Source of the DNA: Chryseolinea sp. H1M3-3
GTDB taxonomy: Bacteria > Bacteroidota > Bacteroidia > Cytophagales > Cyclobacteriaceae
Direction of reading: 5' to 3'
Assembly: GCF_029360725.1 (NCBI RefSeq)
Contig: NZ_JARKMY010000010.1
Span: 310,001-374,000 of the forward strand
Length of the DNA: 64,000 nucleotides
Numbering within the stretch: the first letter of the stretch is position 1; every line of letters starts with the position of its first letter. A program made the translations under genes and the position numbers. This document shows, one piece after another, positions 17,489 through 24,927 of the stretch. Below the pieces are notes generated by a model that saw only the letters and a program-made list of their open reading frames with translations, was not told the DNA's origin and made no database searches.

Positions 17489-18505
17489 TCAGGAAATTTG
17501 CAAAGAAAGATTAACCTCGTAACTATCCGGTGCGTCATCAATTACCAACTGATGACGATCCTTATATAATAATTCGAGCCGGCGTTTTGCATTTTTTAAT
17601 CCGATGCCTGCGTGACCTTTGGTCGCGGTTTTATTTTCTTTTGTATTCAGTACAGAGAATTTGAGATTGTTCTGATGCTTACCGATTGCTATCCGTACCT
17701 GATTTTTATGCGGATAATGTGATACATGTTTGAACGCATTTTCAACAAAGGGAATTAACAACAAAGGCGAAATAGTAAAACCTTTAAGATTATCATCCAC
17801 AATAAAAGAGATATTATAGTTTTCATCTTTACGTATCCGTTGTAACTCCACGTAATTCTCCAGATAGATAATTTCTTTCTCTATGGGTATTTCATGGCCA
17901 TTGCATTCATATAACTGATACCTGAGCATTTCAGAAAAAGCCGACAAAGATTCGCGCGCATGCGTGTTTTGTTTGTCAATTTGAAAATAAATGGTATTGA
18001 TAGAATTAAACACAAAGTGAGGGTTGATTTGTGCTTTCAGATATTCAAGTTCGGAACTTAGTTTCTCAACCTCCATTTTCCGGATAAGCTCTCGTTGAAA
18101 ATACCAGGCTTTACTCAATGCCAAAGCGACACTGAACGCGAGGTAAAATATGGCAATTGAAAAATTGTAGTAAGTACTATAAAACAATGAACTACGACTC
18201 TCATCGCCTAAAACATAAGCATATAAATATACATCGTGAGCATTCTTTAGAAACACATATAGTCCAAGGGCAGTGAATAGTAAAAAAGCATAGGCAATGA
18301 TTTTTTTCTGTTGTGCATACTTTGGAATCAGAACAAGTAAATTAACATAAATCAGTAGCGCCAGCAGCCCATTACGGATAACAACCTCCAAGGCGAATTG
18401 ATCGAATCCGGCGGCGTCGATCAAATTGATTTTTGTGAACATATGGAACCCAACGGTAGCAACCCAAAAAATCACGTGATCCATCTTGTACCTCCAGAAG
18501 TTCAT
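17489..18505 (-). CDS. LytS/YehU-type sensor histidine kinase
   Basis: A 338-residue membrane kinase. Four hydrophobic segments lie at about 11-24, 44-61, 69-86 and 112-131. The His_kinase domain has the motif INPHFVFNSIN with phospho-acceptor His163, and an ATP-binding domain with LLLIPFVENAFKHV (N box) and GIGLKNAKRRLELLY (G box). This is the standard architecture of the LytS family. No ligand-binding domain outside the membrane is present, so the signal is sensed in or at the membrane. The kinase phosphorylates the LytTR regulator at 16734. Confidence 0.92.
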   Translation of the reverse strand: MNFWRYKMDHVIFWVATVGFHMFTKINLIDAAGFDQFALEVVIRNGLLALLIYVNLLVLIPKYAQQKKIIAYAFLLFTALGLYVFLKNAHDVYLYAYVLGDESRSSLFYSTYYNFSIAIFYLAFSVALALSKAWYFQRELIRKMEVEKLSSELEYLKAQINPHFVFNSINTIYFQIDKQNTHARESLSAFSEMLRYQLYECNGHEIPIEKEIIYLENYVELQRIRKDENYNISFIVDDNLKGFTISPLLLIPFVENAFKHVSHYPHKNQVRIAIGKHQNNLKFSVLNTKENKTATKGHAGIGLKNAKRRLELLYKDRHQLVIDDAPDSYEVNLSLQIS

Positions 18506-18693
18506 AGATGGAATTTAAGGATTTTCACGCAGCTAAGCCTAAACAAAAACAGCATTTCGTCAAGGAAATTATACATTCTGTCATAAACAGGGACTGGATT
18601 AGGAGGCTTAGAGGATCAGTTGAGTACGGTGATTAACAAGTCTGAATTTTAGAGATGAATGACGGTCGCTATAGGAATTTCTATTGGTCGTAT

Positions 18694-18729
18694 AAAAAAG
18701 AAGTCTCACCAAAAGGCGAGAACTTCTTA
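18694..18729 (-). terminator. Intrinsic terminator of the rtcB-TPR unit
   Basis: On the minus strand AAGAAGT-T-CTCGCC pairs with GGTGAG-ACTTCTT, closed by a TTTT loop, and is followed by TTTTTATAC. The stop codon of the TPR gene is inside the 5' arm. Confidence 0.8.
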
Positions 18730-19251
18730 CAAGCTAAAAAATAACATTATTCTTTTTTTACGGCATCGCTTGATGCCGGCCACCAGGTTGCTTACCTCGT
18801 ACTCTGCCACTGAAGCAGACATTGCATCCCTGTACACCTTGATTGCCATACGCCAATCTTTACGCAATTCATATGCATAGGCCAGATTCTGGAGCAGTCC
18901 TACCCTATTGCCTTTGGTTTTAATCAACCCCGATTGCGAGCATGCAATGGCATCGCTGTAACGCGCTTGCCTGATGTATAAAGAACCCAGGTGAAGGTAT
19001 GGTGGCGCATAGGTTTCATCGAACAGCACCGCCATTTTCAAGTGGAGCTCTGCACGTGCCTCATCTTCTGTGTAGTAGAGGTATGCCCATCCGAGATCGT
19101 TGTGCAGTCTTCCATAGCCCGGTTCGTCATACAACAGGTTGTTTAACAATGCTAACCCTTCGTCTACAAGACCCTCGAGAATCATACGCTCAGCGTCCAC
19201 CAGGTATTTTTCTATCCAATTAATTTTCATCGTCATTTCAAGTTTAATCAT
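18727..19251 (-). CDS. Tetratricopeptide-repeat protein next to rtcB
   Basis: A 174-residue cytoplasmic protein made almost wholly of TPR helices: LVDEGLALLNNLLYDEPGYGRLHNDLGWAY, then AELHLKMAVLFDETYAPPYLHLGSLY, then YSDAIACSQSGLIKTKGNRVGLLQNLAYAY and WRMAIKVYRDAM. A short hydrophobic tail ends the protein. It begins 49 bases after rtcB in the same direction and ends in a shared terminator, so it is probably cotranscribed. A protein-interaction role in RNA repair is possible but unproven. Start could also be one of the ATGs five to seven codons in. Confidence 0.8.
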   Translation of the reverse strand: MIKLEMTMKINWIEKYLVDAERMILEGLVDEGLALLNNLLYDEPGYGRLHNDLGWAYLYYTEDEARAELHLKMAVLFDETYAPPYLHLGSLYIRQARYSDAIACSQSGLIKTKGNRVGLLQNLAYAYELRKDWRMAIKVYRDAMSASVAEYEVSNLVAGIKRCRKKRIMLFFSL

Positions 19252-19300
19252 TCAGGTGAAAGGTCTCGCTCAACCTGAATGTCGAACTCGAAACCTTCCA

Positions 19301-20716
19301 CTAATCTTCCGTGGCTGTCTTGTCACCACACATCCGCACAATCTTCGGAACAAATGTTCCAACTACTTCCACAAGATCACTTTGATAGTACATCACCTTC
19401 TCGATGTCTTTGTAGGCCATCGGCGCTTCGTCCAATCCACCACCGATCAGATCCACACCATGCTTTATCAATTCCTGCCTCACCATCTTGTTGGTGATGC
19501 TTTGCTTGGCAGCACTTCGTGACATCAATCGTCCCGCACCATGTGACGCAGACTGAAGTGAGTCGGCGCTACCTTTTCCTTTTACAATAAATCCCTGCGT
19601 AGTCATCGAGCCGGGAATGATGCCAAACACTCCTTTGCCCGCTGACGTCGCACCTTTGCGATGTACAATGACTTCGGTGCCATCACCAAAAGTTTCTTTC
19701 CATGCAAAGTTGTGGTGGTTCTCCACACGCAGCAGCGGCTGCTCTCCCAATGCACTGGCTATACGCTCATGAATCTGAAAATGATTTGCCGATGCATAAT
19801 CACCTGCGAGATTCATTGCAAGCCAATATTCCTGGCCGGCTTCAGTATTCAAGTCGAGCCAAGCGAGTTCCGCAGCTTCACGGGGAAGCAGGCATACTTG
19901 TTTTGCTACCCTCGTATAGTGTCTTGCTATCTCAGCACCGAGTCCGCGTGAACCGGAATGTGACAGCACTGCCAGGTAATTACCGGCAGCAAGGCCCCAC
20001 TCATTTTGTACCCCCAATTCAACCAACCCGAATTCAACGAAGTGGTTGCCACTTCCAGAAGATCCGATCTGCATGGCGGCTCTTCCCTGCAGCGGCCGTA
20101 GAACGGTGACCTCTTTGAAGAGACTGCTATCCAAAACTTCATGTTCCTTTGGACGCCTGAACGTTTCCGACCCAAAGCAGGTGTTGTCAAGGAGTATCTG
20201 CTTAAGGCTGCTTCGATTTCGGTCAAGGAAAATTTCATTCAATGGAAATACCGACAGGCTCATACGGCAGCCGATATCAACACCTACACCATACGGGATT
20301 ACCGCATTACGTGTAGCAAGCACTCCACCAATAGGCAATCCATATCCCTGATGCGCATCAGGCATCAACGCACCGCCTACTGTCACTGGCAGCTTCATGG
20401 CAATCTCCATTTGATTGCGTGCGCCTTCTTCAATTCCGCTGGCACCATAAGTACAATATGCGATGCGCGTTTTATTGAGCTCATGCACCAGGGACTTTTT
20501 TTCCGTAGGAATGAGTTCGAGGGCAACGTTACCCCAGATGGAATCGTTGATAAAATTCTTTGGAGCTGCCAACACATTGCGCAGCATGGAATAGATCTCT
20601 TCCTTTTCACTTCTGCGAAAATGTTTGAGAACAGTATTGATAGCGGTCCCAACGGCTCTTCCTTCCGGGTAACCGAGCTTCATGACATCTTTTCCGCTTA
20701 ATATTTTCCTTTTCAT
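19301..20716 (-). CDS. rtcB: RNA-splicing ligase RtcB
   Basis: A 471-residue RtcB-family GTP-dependent ligase that seals RNA 2',3'-cyclic phosphate or 3'-phosphate ends to 5'-OH ends. Key motifs are present: MPDAHQGYG (118-126), GVDIGCRM with Asp147 and Cys150 as Mn ligands, GSGNHFVEFG (221-230), LSHSGSRGLG (251-260), and SHGAGR with the guanylylated His392. An N-terminal extension of about 85 residues precedes the core. It lies downstream of a short leader ORF and terminator (20855-20985) and upstream of a TPR gene. No archease or RtcA gene is in the window. Confidence 0.95.
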   Translation of the reverse strand: MKRKILSGKDVMKLGYPEGRAVGTAINTVLKHFRRSEKEEIYSMLRNVLAAPKNFINDSIWGNVALELIPTEKKSLVHELNKTRIAYCTYGASGIEEGARNQMEIAMKLPVTVGGALMPDAHQGYGLPIGGVLATRNAVIPYGVGVDIGCRMSLSVFPLNEIFLDRNRSSLKQILLDNTCFGSETFRRPKEHEVLDSSLFKEVTVLRPLQGRAAMQIGSSGSGNHFVEFGLVELGVQNEWGLAAGNYLAVLSHSGSRGLGAEIARHYTRVAKQVCLLPREAAELAWLDLNTEAGQEYWLAMNLAGDYASANHFQIHERIASALGEQPLLRVENHHNFAWKETFGDGTEVIVHRKGATSAGKGVFGIIPGSMTTQGFIVKGKGSADSLQSASHGAGRLMSRSAAKQSITNKMVRQELIKHGVDLIGGGLDEAPMAYKDIEKVMYYQSDLVEVVGTFVPKIVRMCGDKTATED

Positions 20717-20723
20717 TGCTTTC

Positions 20724-20739
20724 CTTCTCGCGAGAGAAG
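20724..20739 (-). promoter_or_regulatory. Hairpin adjoining the rtcB ribosome binding region
   Basis: CTTCTC-TCGC-GAGAAG folds perfectly on the minus strand. The 3' arm runs directly into AAGGAAAGCAATG, so folding could occlude the Shine-Dalgarno-like AAGGAAAG. An effect on translation is inference. Confidence 0.45.
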
Positions 20740-20854
20740 TTTTTGTTTACTGCATGCTATGACGAGTTGCATCCGTTATGATGCTGGTGTCATCAAAGCA
20801 TAGTGATTCCACTCGCTTACGCGACCACTTTTTAAAACATTTATTATCGGGCTA

Positions 20855-20886
20855 TAAATAAAAAACCCGGACATTGCCCGGGCTTT
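20855..20886 (-). terminator. Intrinsic terminator between leader ORF and rtcB
   Basis: On the minus strand CCCGG (with an AAG flank) and CCGGG pair across GCAATGT, followed by TTTTTTATTTAT. It lies about 20 bases after the 25-codon ORF and about 140 bases before rtcB. Confidence 0.8.
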
Positions 20887-20907
20887 CAGTGTCGTATCAG
20901 AAATTGA

Positions 20908-20985
20908 TCAACTGAAAATCCGCGGGGTAAACAGAATATTACGATCCTGTTTGTGACTAAAATTATATGTTGTTTCCTTCAGCAT
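20908..20985 (-). CDS. 25-codon leader ORF or small protein
   Basis: ATG at 20985 to TGA at 20908 encodes 25 residues, beginning MLKETTYNF and ending FTPRIFS. It is not hydrophobic and has no signal peptide. The start codon is only 5 bases beyond a perfect -7 box, so the mRNA would be leaderless or nearly so. An intrinsic terminator follows 20 bases after the stop. The arrangement promoter-ORF-terminator-rtcB looks like an attenuator leader, but a free-standing small protein or sRNA gene is equally consistent. I do not recognise the peptide. Confidence 0.55.
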   Translation of the reverse strand: MLKETTYNFSHKQDRNILFTPRIFS

Positions 20986-20990
20986 GGGCA

Positions 20991-21022
20991 CAAAGGTAGC
21001 GAAGATTGTTTTTGAATTCAAA
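20991..21022 (-). promoter_or_regulatory. Canonical Bacteroidota promoter
   Basis: Reading the minus strand: TTTG (21022-21019), a 20-base spacer, then TACCTTTG (20998-20991). This is an exact match to TTTG-N19-20-TAnnTTTG, the consensus of the Bacteroidota primary sigma factor. It drives the 25-codon ORF at 20985. Confidence 0.85.
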
Positions 21023-21274
21023 GTCGTCTTACAAAAAAAAATTTAGTAAAGTTAATTCGCCAAAAATGTCTGCACGGTGATTAAAGGGATTGTGATTGAT
21101 AACTACATTTAAAAGATCGACAGTACGAGCGAGCACGTTGTAGAAAGTTTAACGTAGTTACCTTTCGTGCTATTAATCAAAATCAAACTTATCTACTGAA
21201 TGCTTCGCCTAAGCAGCGTACGTTACCGAATATGTAACGTACCTTCGCCGCTCACATCATAATAGAAACAAGAA

Positions 21275-21499
21275 ATGAGCAAGACAAAAATAACGATCAA
21301 CAATAATGGTTCTGTTAAACTCGACGGCGATTTTGAAATCGTTGATATGAATGGCAATGTCTATGGTTTACAGGGTAGGACCATCGTGTCTTTATGCCGT
21401 TGCGGGCGATCTGCCAATAAACCCTTTTGTGACGGATCGCACAAAGGTCATTTTGAACATGATGCAGTAGCATTTGATTTGCCACCGAAGAAGGGGTAG
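21275..21499 (+). CDS. CDGSH iron-sulfur domain protein
   Basis: A 74-residue protein carrying one CDGSH domain. The 2Fe-2S ligands Cys41, Cys43, Cys52 and His56 fit the pattern CxCxx(S/T)xxxPxCDG(S/T)H exactly. The first 38 residues form a small strand-rich part. Such proteins hold redox-active, often labile clusters in the cytoplasm. The gene stands alone between the divergent leader of rtcB and a repeat-rich spacer. Confidence 0.92.
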   Translation: MSKTKITINNNGSVKLDGDFEIVDMNGNVYGLQGRTIVSLCRCGRSANKPFCDGSHKGHFEHDAVAFDLPPKKG

Positions 21500-21610
21500 A
21501 TGGAAAGGTGACCGGTAAACGGGGTAATCGGGTAATCGGATGGAAAGGTGATCGGGTGATTGGGTAATCGGATCGAAACGGGGTTGGCGGGATGCAGGGG
21601 TTTGGGTGAG
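21499..21610. repeat. Imperfect G-rich tandem repeats
   Basis: GATGGAAAGGTGA occurs at 21499-21511 and 21539-21551, a 40-base period, and GGTAATCGG recurs at least three times between them. Further degenerate GGTGATCGG copies run to about 21625. The stretch is non-coding and strongly purine-biased on the plus strand. It follows the CDGSH gene directly. Confidence 0.65.
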
Positions 21611-21782
21611 AAAGGGTGATCGGTGAGGAATTACGCGGTAAGGCGGTTTGCTGAATGTGTGGGTATAAGAGGTGAGGGGTTAATGAGAAAGTTCTTTGAG
21701 AAAATTTAGCTGCCGGTTTTCAATTGAAAATGGGTCATTAATAGCGCCATGAGTTTCAGGAAGACATTTGAAACAAAAAGAC

Positions 21783-21790
21783 TATTTTTG
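21783..21790 (+). promoter_or_regulatory. -7 promoter box
   Basis: TATTTTTG matches TAnnTTTG exactly and is followed by CACCCGAA and the ATG at 21799, a spacing typical of Bacteroidota starts. No good -33 TTTG is present at 19-20 bases. Confidence 0.5.
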
Positions 21791-21798
21791 CACCCGAA

Positions 21799-22245
21799 AT
21801 GAAAAAGATAATTGAATCAAGGAAGCTTTTAGGGATCGATAAAGCTGCGGATCTAAAGGAATTAAAGGTTATTTACAGGAATTTCATGAAGGAATGGCAT
21901 CCGGATAAATTCCAGGATAATCATGATAAAAAAATAGAAGCCGAGGAGAAAAGCAAGGCATTTATTGAAGCATATCATTTTTTGGTTAGTGTGGCTCCCG
22001 AAACACATGAACAACAATTAGAACAATATAAAGACGTTGTAAACTCTTCCAGGATCGCGGACTTTCAATATAAAGATCAGACTTTACGCATAAACTTTCT
22101 TGACGGTAGCATCTATGAGTATTTCGGTTTACCCAAAAACATCTATATCAAATTAACCAATTCAGATGCACCGGACCGGTTTGCACGAAGGCATATATAT
22201 TATTCTTTCCTCTATCGGAAGGTAACAAAGGCAATGGCGGATTAG
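21799..22245 (+). CDS. J-domain protein fused to a KTSC domain
   Basis: A 148-residue protein with two parts. Residues 8-70 are J-domain-like, with the HPD tripeptide at 34-36 (EWHPDK) and a following helix SKAFIEAYHFLVS. Residues about 86-145 match the KTSC domain: SSRIADFQY, then RINFLDGSIYEYFGLPKNIY and the closing YYSFLYRKV. KTSC is a small fold of unknown function found in RNA-related and phage proteins. The J half suggests recruitment of DnaK. Confidence 0.82.
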   Translation: MKKIIESRKLLGIDKAADLKELKVIYRNFMKEWHPDKFQDNHDKKIEAEEKSKAFIEAYHFLVSVAPETHEQQLEQYKDVVNSSRIADFQYKDQTLRINFLDGSIYEYFGLPKNIYIKLTNSDAPDRFARRHIYYSFLYRKVTKAMAD

Positions 22246-22587
22246 GAATTGGCAAAGCCTGTTGTGGGAGAAAAATCTAACTTATGTATTGATTTAAAAA
22301 GATACATAACGCCTGGACTACACTAAACGCTGATGCTTGCTGAAAGACTGGTTAAGTTCGTTTGTAATGCTTTACTATTGCAGTCTCACAGTTCGGTATA
22401 TTTCGCAGATCGCCCAGCAACTTTGCGAGAGGTTTGATTATTAGCTTGATGAAAACTATTTATTTTTTAAAGAAAGTTAGACTTGAACTGCGAGCATAAG
22501 CGACGAACAACTCGTCATTTCTAGTGTATCACGGATAACCAATTTTATCGACCAGTGTTTGTATAGTATTACTAAACAAATATCATC
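22246..22587. other. Intergenic, nothing recognised
   Basis: About 340 bases between two genes in the same direction. No reading frame, palindrome or T-tailed hairpin stands out. Confidence 0.4.
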
Positions 22588-23178
22588 ATGCAAAAATCAA
22601 AAGTGTATGTATTCATCTTCGATGGATATTCTGATTGGGAACCGCCTTATGCGATGGCGGAGATAAGCAAATCGAATCGATATCAACTGCTGACGGTTGC
22701 TATGAATAACAAACCAATTAGGTCTGTTGGCGGACTTACCATCATTCCGGATTTACAATGGAATGAATTGGAGTGGAGTGATGCCGTGATGATCATTGTG
22801 CCCGGCGGAAACGCCTGGGAGGAAAAGAAACACAGGGAGATGATTCCGATGCTGAAAGACTACATTCAACAGAACGGAAAAGTTGCTGCGATCTGTAGCG
22901 CCACAACTTTATTGGGAGACATGGGCGTTCTTGATACTGTAAAGCATACCAGCAACGCTAAATTTTATTTACAACACTATGTGACTGATTATCAGGGTGG
23001 CGACAACTACATCGAAGAACCTGCCGTGAGCGATAAAAATATTATTACTGCAACGGGCACGGCACCCGTAGAATTTGCACGTGAAATTTTTAAAGCACTT
23101 TCTCTCATGAACGAATCCAAGATTGAGGAATGGTTTCAGTTATTTAAAAATGGTATTTGGGAAAAGTCGGACGCTTGA
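22588..23178 (+). CDS. DJ-1/PfpI-family protein (type 1 glutamine amidotransferase-like)
   Basis: A 196-residue cytoplasmic protein with the DJ-1/PfpI fold. The nucleophile-elbow Cys103 lies in AAICSATTLLG, and the partner glutamate is Glu18 (SDWEPPY). VPGGNAWEE near 71-79 is the second conserved loop. Family members act as proteases, glyoxalases, or stress chaperones; no feature here decides among them. A following 200-base stretch is non-coding. Confidence 0.88.
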   Translation: MQKSKVYVFIFDGYSDWEPPYAMAEISKSNRYQLLTVAMNNKPIRSVGGLTIIPDLQWNELEWSDAVMIIVPGGNAWEEKKHREMIPMLKDYIQQNGKVAAICSATTLLGDMGVLDTVKHTSNAKFYLQHYVTDYQGGDNYIEEPAVSDKNIITATGTAPVEFAREIFKALSLMNESKIEEWFQLFKNGIWEKSDA

Positions 23179-23378
23179 TTTTCCAGTCACGATTGCCCGC
23201 CGCTGTTTAATGACAAACGCCGGCAAGTTGGGTACTGTGCCATGGACAGGACGGCTAGACTCTTTATATAAGGCACTCAATAGCAATTTATCACGGCCTA
23301 GCGCCCGGCAATTCACACCGCCATCATTGATATTGCCAACATCTCCCGCTACCGTCCTTCGTGCTGCTTGAACACTGA

Positions 23379-23702
23379 TTACCTGCCTTCGTCGTGGCAG
23401 TGCATTGTGAGCTGTCGAGGGACTTCACGGAGGTAGTTTCTGCTTCTACAATGCCCTTGTACTGAAGGTGAAGCAGCAGAAGGTTTACAAACCGAACATG
23501 CGGTATATCCTTTAATTACATCATCCATCTTCATTGCGATTTTACTCTTGCTAAGGTATCGGCAGTCGTTCATGTGATATTTGCTTTCAGTATTTGTTAC
23601 ATAGACCGTTTGACTGAACGAGCAAATAGCGATCAACAGCAAGATGCAGATCAATACGCTCGCCCTTATCAAAAATTCCGAATGAAATGATTTAAGCCTC
23701 AT
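23379..23702 (-). CDS. Small exported protein with HxxxC...CxxC motif
   Basis: A 107-residue protein with an N-terminal hydrophobic segment (residues 12-30). The mature part opens TVYVTNTESKYHMNDCRYL and ends GYTACSVCKP. His43, Cys47, Cys69 and Cys72 form a compact Hx3C...Cx2C set reminiscent of zinc ribbons in Ada-like and nuclease-associated domains found across bacteria. A 35-residue low-complexity tail follows. It is probably a periplasmic metal-binding protein; no partner gene is adjacent. Confidence 0.65.
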   Translation of the reverse strand: MRLKSFHSEFLIRASVLICILLLIAICSFSQTVYVTNTESKYHMNDCRYLSKSKIAMKMDDVIKGYTACSVCKPSAASPSVQGHCRSRNYLREVPRQLTMHCHDEGR

Positions 23703-24168
23703 CGCGATAAGTTTTAACTGTGATTAAAAACGTGTTGCATTCTTGTGGGCTAGTGATCAGAATTGGATCGGGTGGGGCAAGGAGTATATCTAAATTAAAA
23801 AAAATGTCGCCTTGTTACAACGGCTGGTGTGAATGAATCGACAAAGCGCGGAGGATGCTGACCAGCATAAATATTTCAACGTTGGTTTAGTTTTTATGCC
23901 CACCCGAAATGATGGCATTTCGTCCGACGCCCATCACACGAAGCGGTTCACAACGTAGCCACTATTCTAGCGATGTATTCAAGTAAATATTGCACCTCGC
24001 GGACTCATCGTTTGGGTTGGTTCCTTTATATACCTGTGTAAGATTTGGTCGCAAACAGCATTGCCCGCAATGCGCAACATGATCAAATTTGCCCTGTAAA
24101 CTTGTTAGCAGATAGAATCTATCGTTGAAATAGTCATCTACGTTTTAGCTTCCATAATCTTTACCCAT
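23703..24168. other. Intergenic between divergent genes
   Basis: About 465 bases. A CGAAATGATGGCATTTCG hairpin (near 23906-23923) is the only structure noticed. No coding frame was supported. Confidence 0.4.
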
Positions 24169-24765
24169 ATGAAAAATACCATCCTAATTCGTACAAACGC
24201 AGCCAGGCTACTGGTCTTTGCATCGGCTTTTGTTTTTACTTTCTGCAGCAAAGATGATGAAGTAAGCAAGCCTCAGTTCGCTTTCTCAATAGATGGAACA
24301 GCGCAAAAGGTACAGGTCACCAGTGGTGTGCTTTTATCCCAAATTCAATATGACCATGAAGGTCGTGCGTTGTACATCACAGCCGTTGGCGAAAATAATA
24401 AAACACTGAGCGTTGGGGTATCTAATTGGGATTTTCAAAATCCACCAGACAACGGAATTCTCACCGGTGAGTATGACGCAACCTTTGATTTTGAAGATAC
24501 CCAGGAAGAAAACCCATTCGGTGATTGCCTTGCCGTTGAAGGTGCAGTACTGTGTGACGGTGGTCTAGTTACTTTGATGTTGGAAAACAATTCTTACTTC
24601 TCGGCTTTTGATGGCGCCACTGATGCAACGATCACTATTACCAAATGCGATGCGGGCAAACGCTTAGTATCGGGTACATTCTCTGCTAAAGTAGGTAGCT
24701 TCGATGGCGTTCAGCAGTATACTATTGCAGGTAGCTTTGATAACCTGACCTACCTTGTTCAGTAA
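24169..24765 (+). CDS. Lipoprotein of unknown function
   Basis: A 198-residue protein with a lipoprotein signal ending SAFVFTFCSKDDE; Cys26 is the predicted lipidation site and the acidic +2 to +5 residues fit surface export in Bacteroidota. The mature region is beta-rich (FAFSIDGTAQKVQV, LYITAVGENNKTLSVGV), with two more cysteines around 118 and 128 and a sandwich-like layout similar to DUF6252-type lipoproteins. No operon partner is evident: the next gene is convergent. Confidence 0.75.
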   Translation: MKNTILIRTNAARLLVFASAFVFTFCSKDDEVSKPQFAFSIDGTAQKVQVTSGVLLSQIQYDHEGRALYITAVGENNKTLSVGVSNWDFQNPPDNGILTGEYDATFDFEDTQEENPFGDCLAVEGAVLCDGGLVTLMLENNSYFSAFDGATDATITITKCDAGKRLVSGTFSAKVGSFDGVQQYTIAGSFDNLTYLVQ

Positions 24766-24844
24766 AACGAATTTAACTTCTCACTGTATCATCTTTATCG
24801 ACGTATGCATAACGACTAGCTGACCACGCATGGTCAATGGCAAC

Positions 24845-24858
24845 CATCATCGATGATG
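24845..24858. repeat. 14-base perfect palindrome
   Basis: CATCATCGATGATG lies between two convergent genes, flanked by a direct pair of CATGGTC. It may belong to a bidirectional terminator or be a binding site; neither is supported by a T-tract. Confidence 0.4.
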
Positions 24859-24927
24859 TGTACATGGTCTTGAAAATTCATTCGTCTAAAAAATTATTAG
24901 CGCCGGTAAGTCTTGTGGCTTCAAAAA

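Noticed and set aside
20141-20701. Long plus-strand frame across rtcB
   Set aside because: It is a shadow of rtcB; its sequence shows no domain, whereas the minus-strand frame has every RtcB motif.
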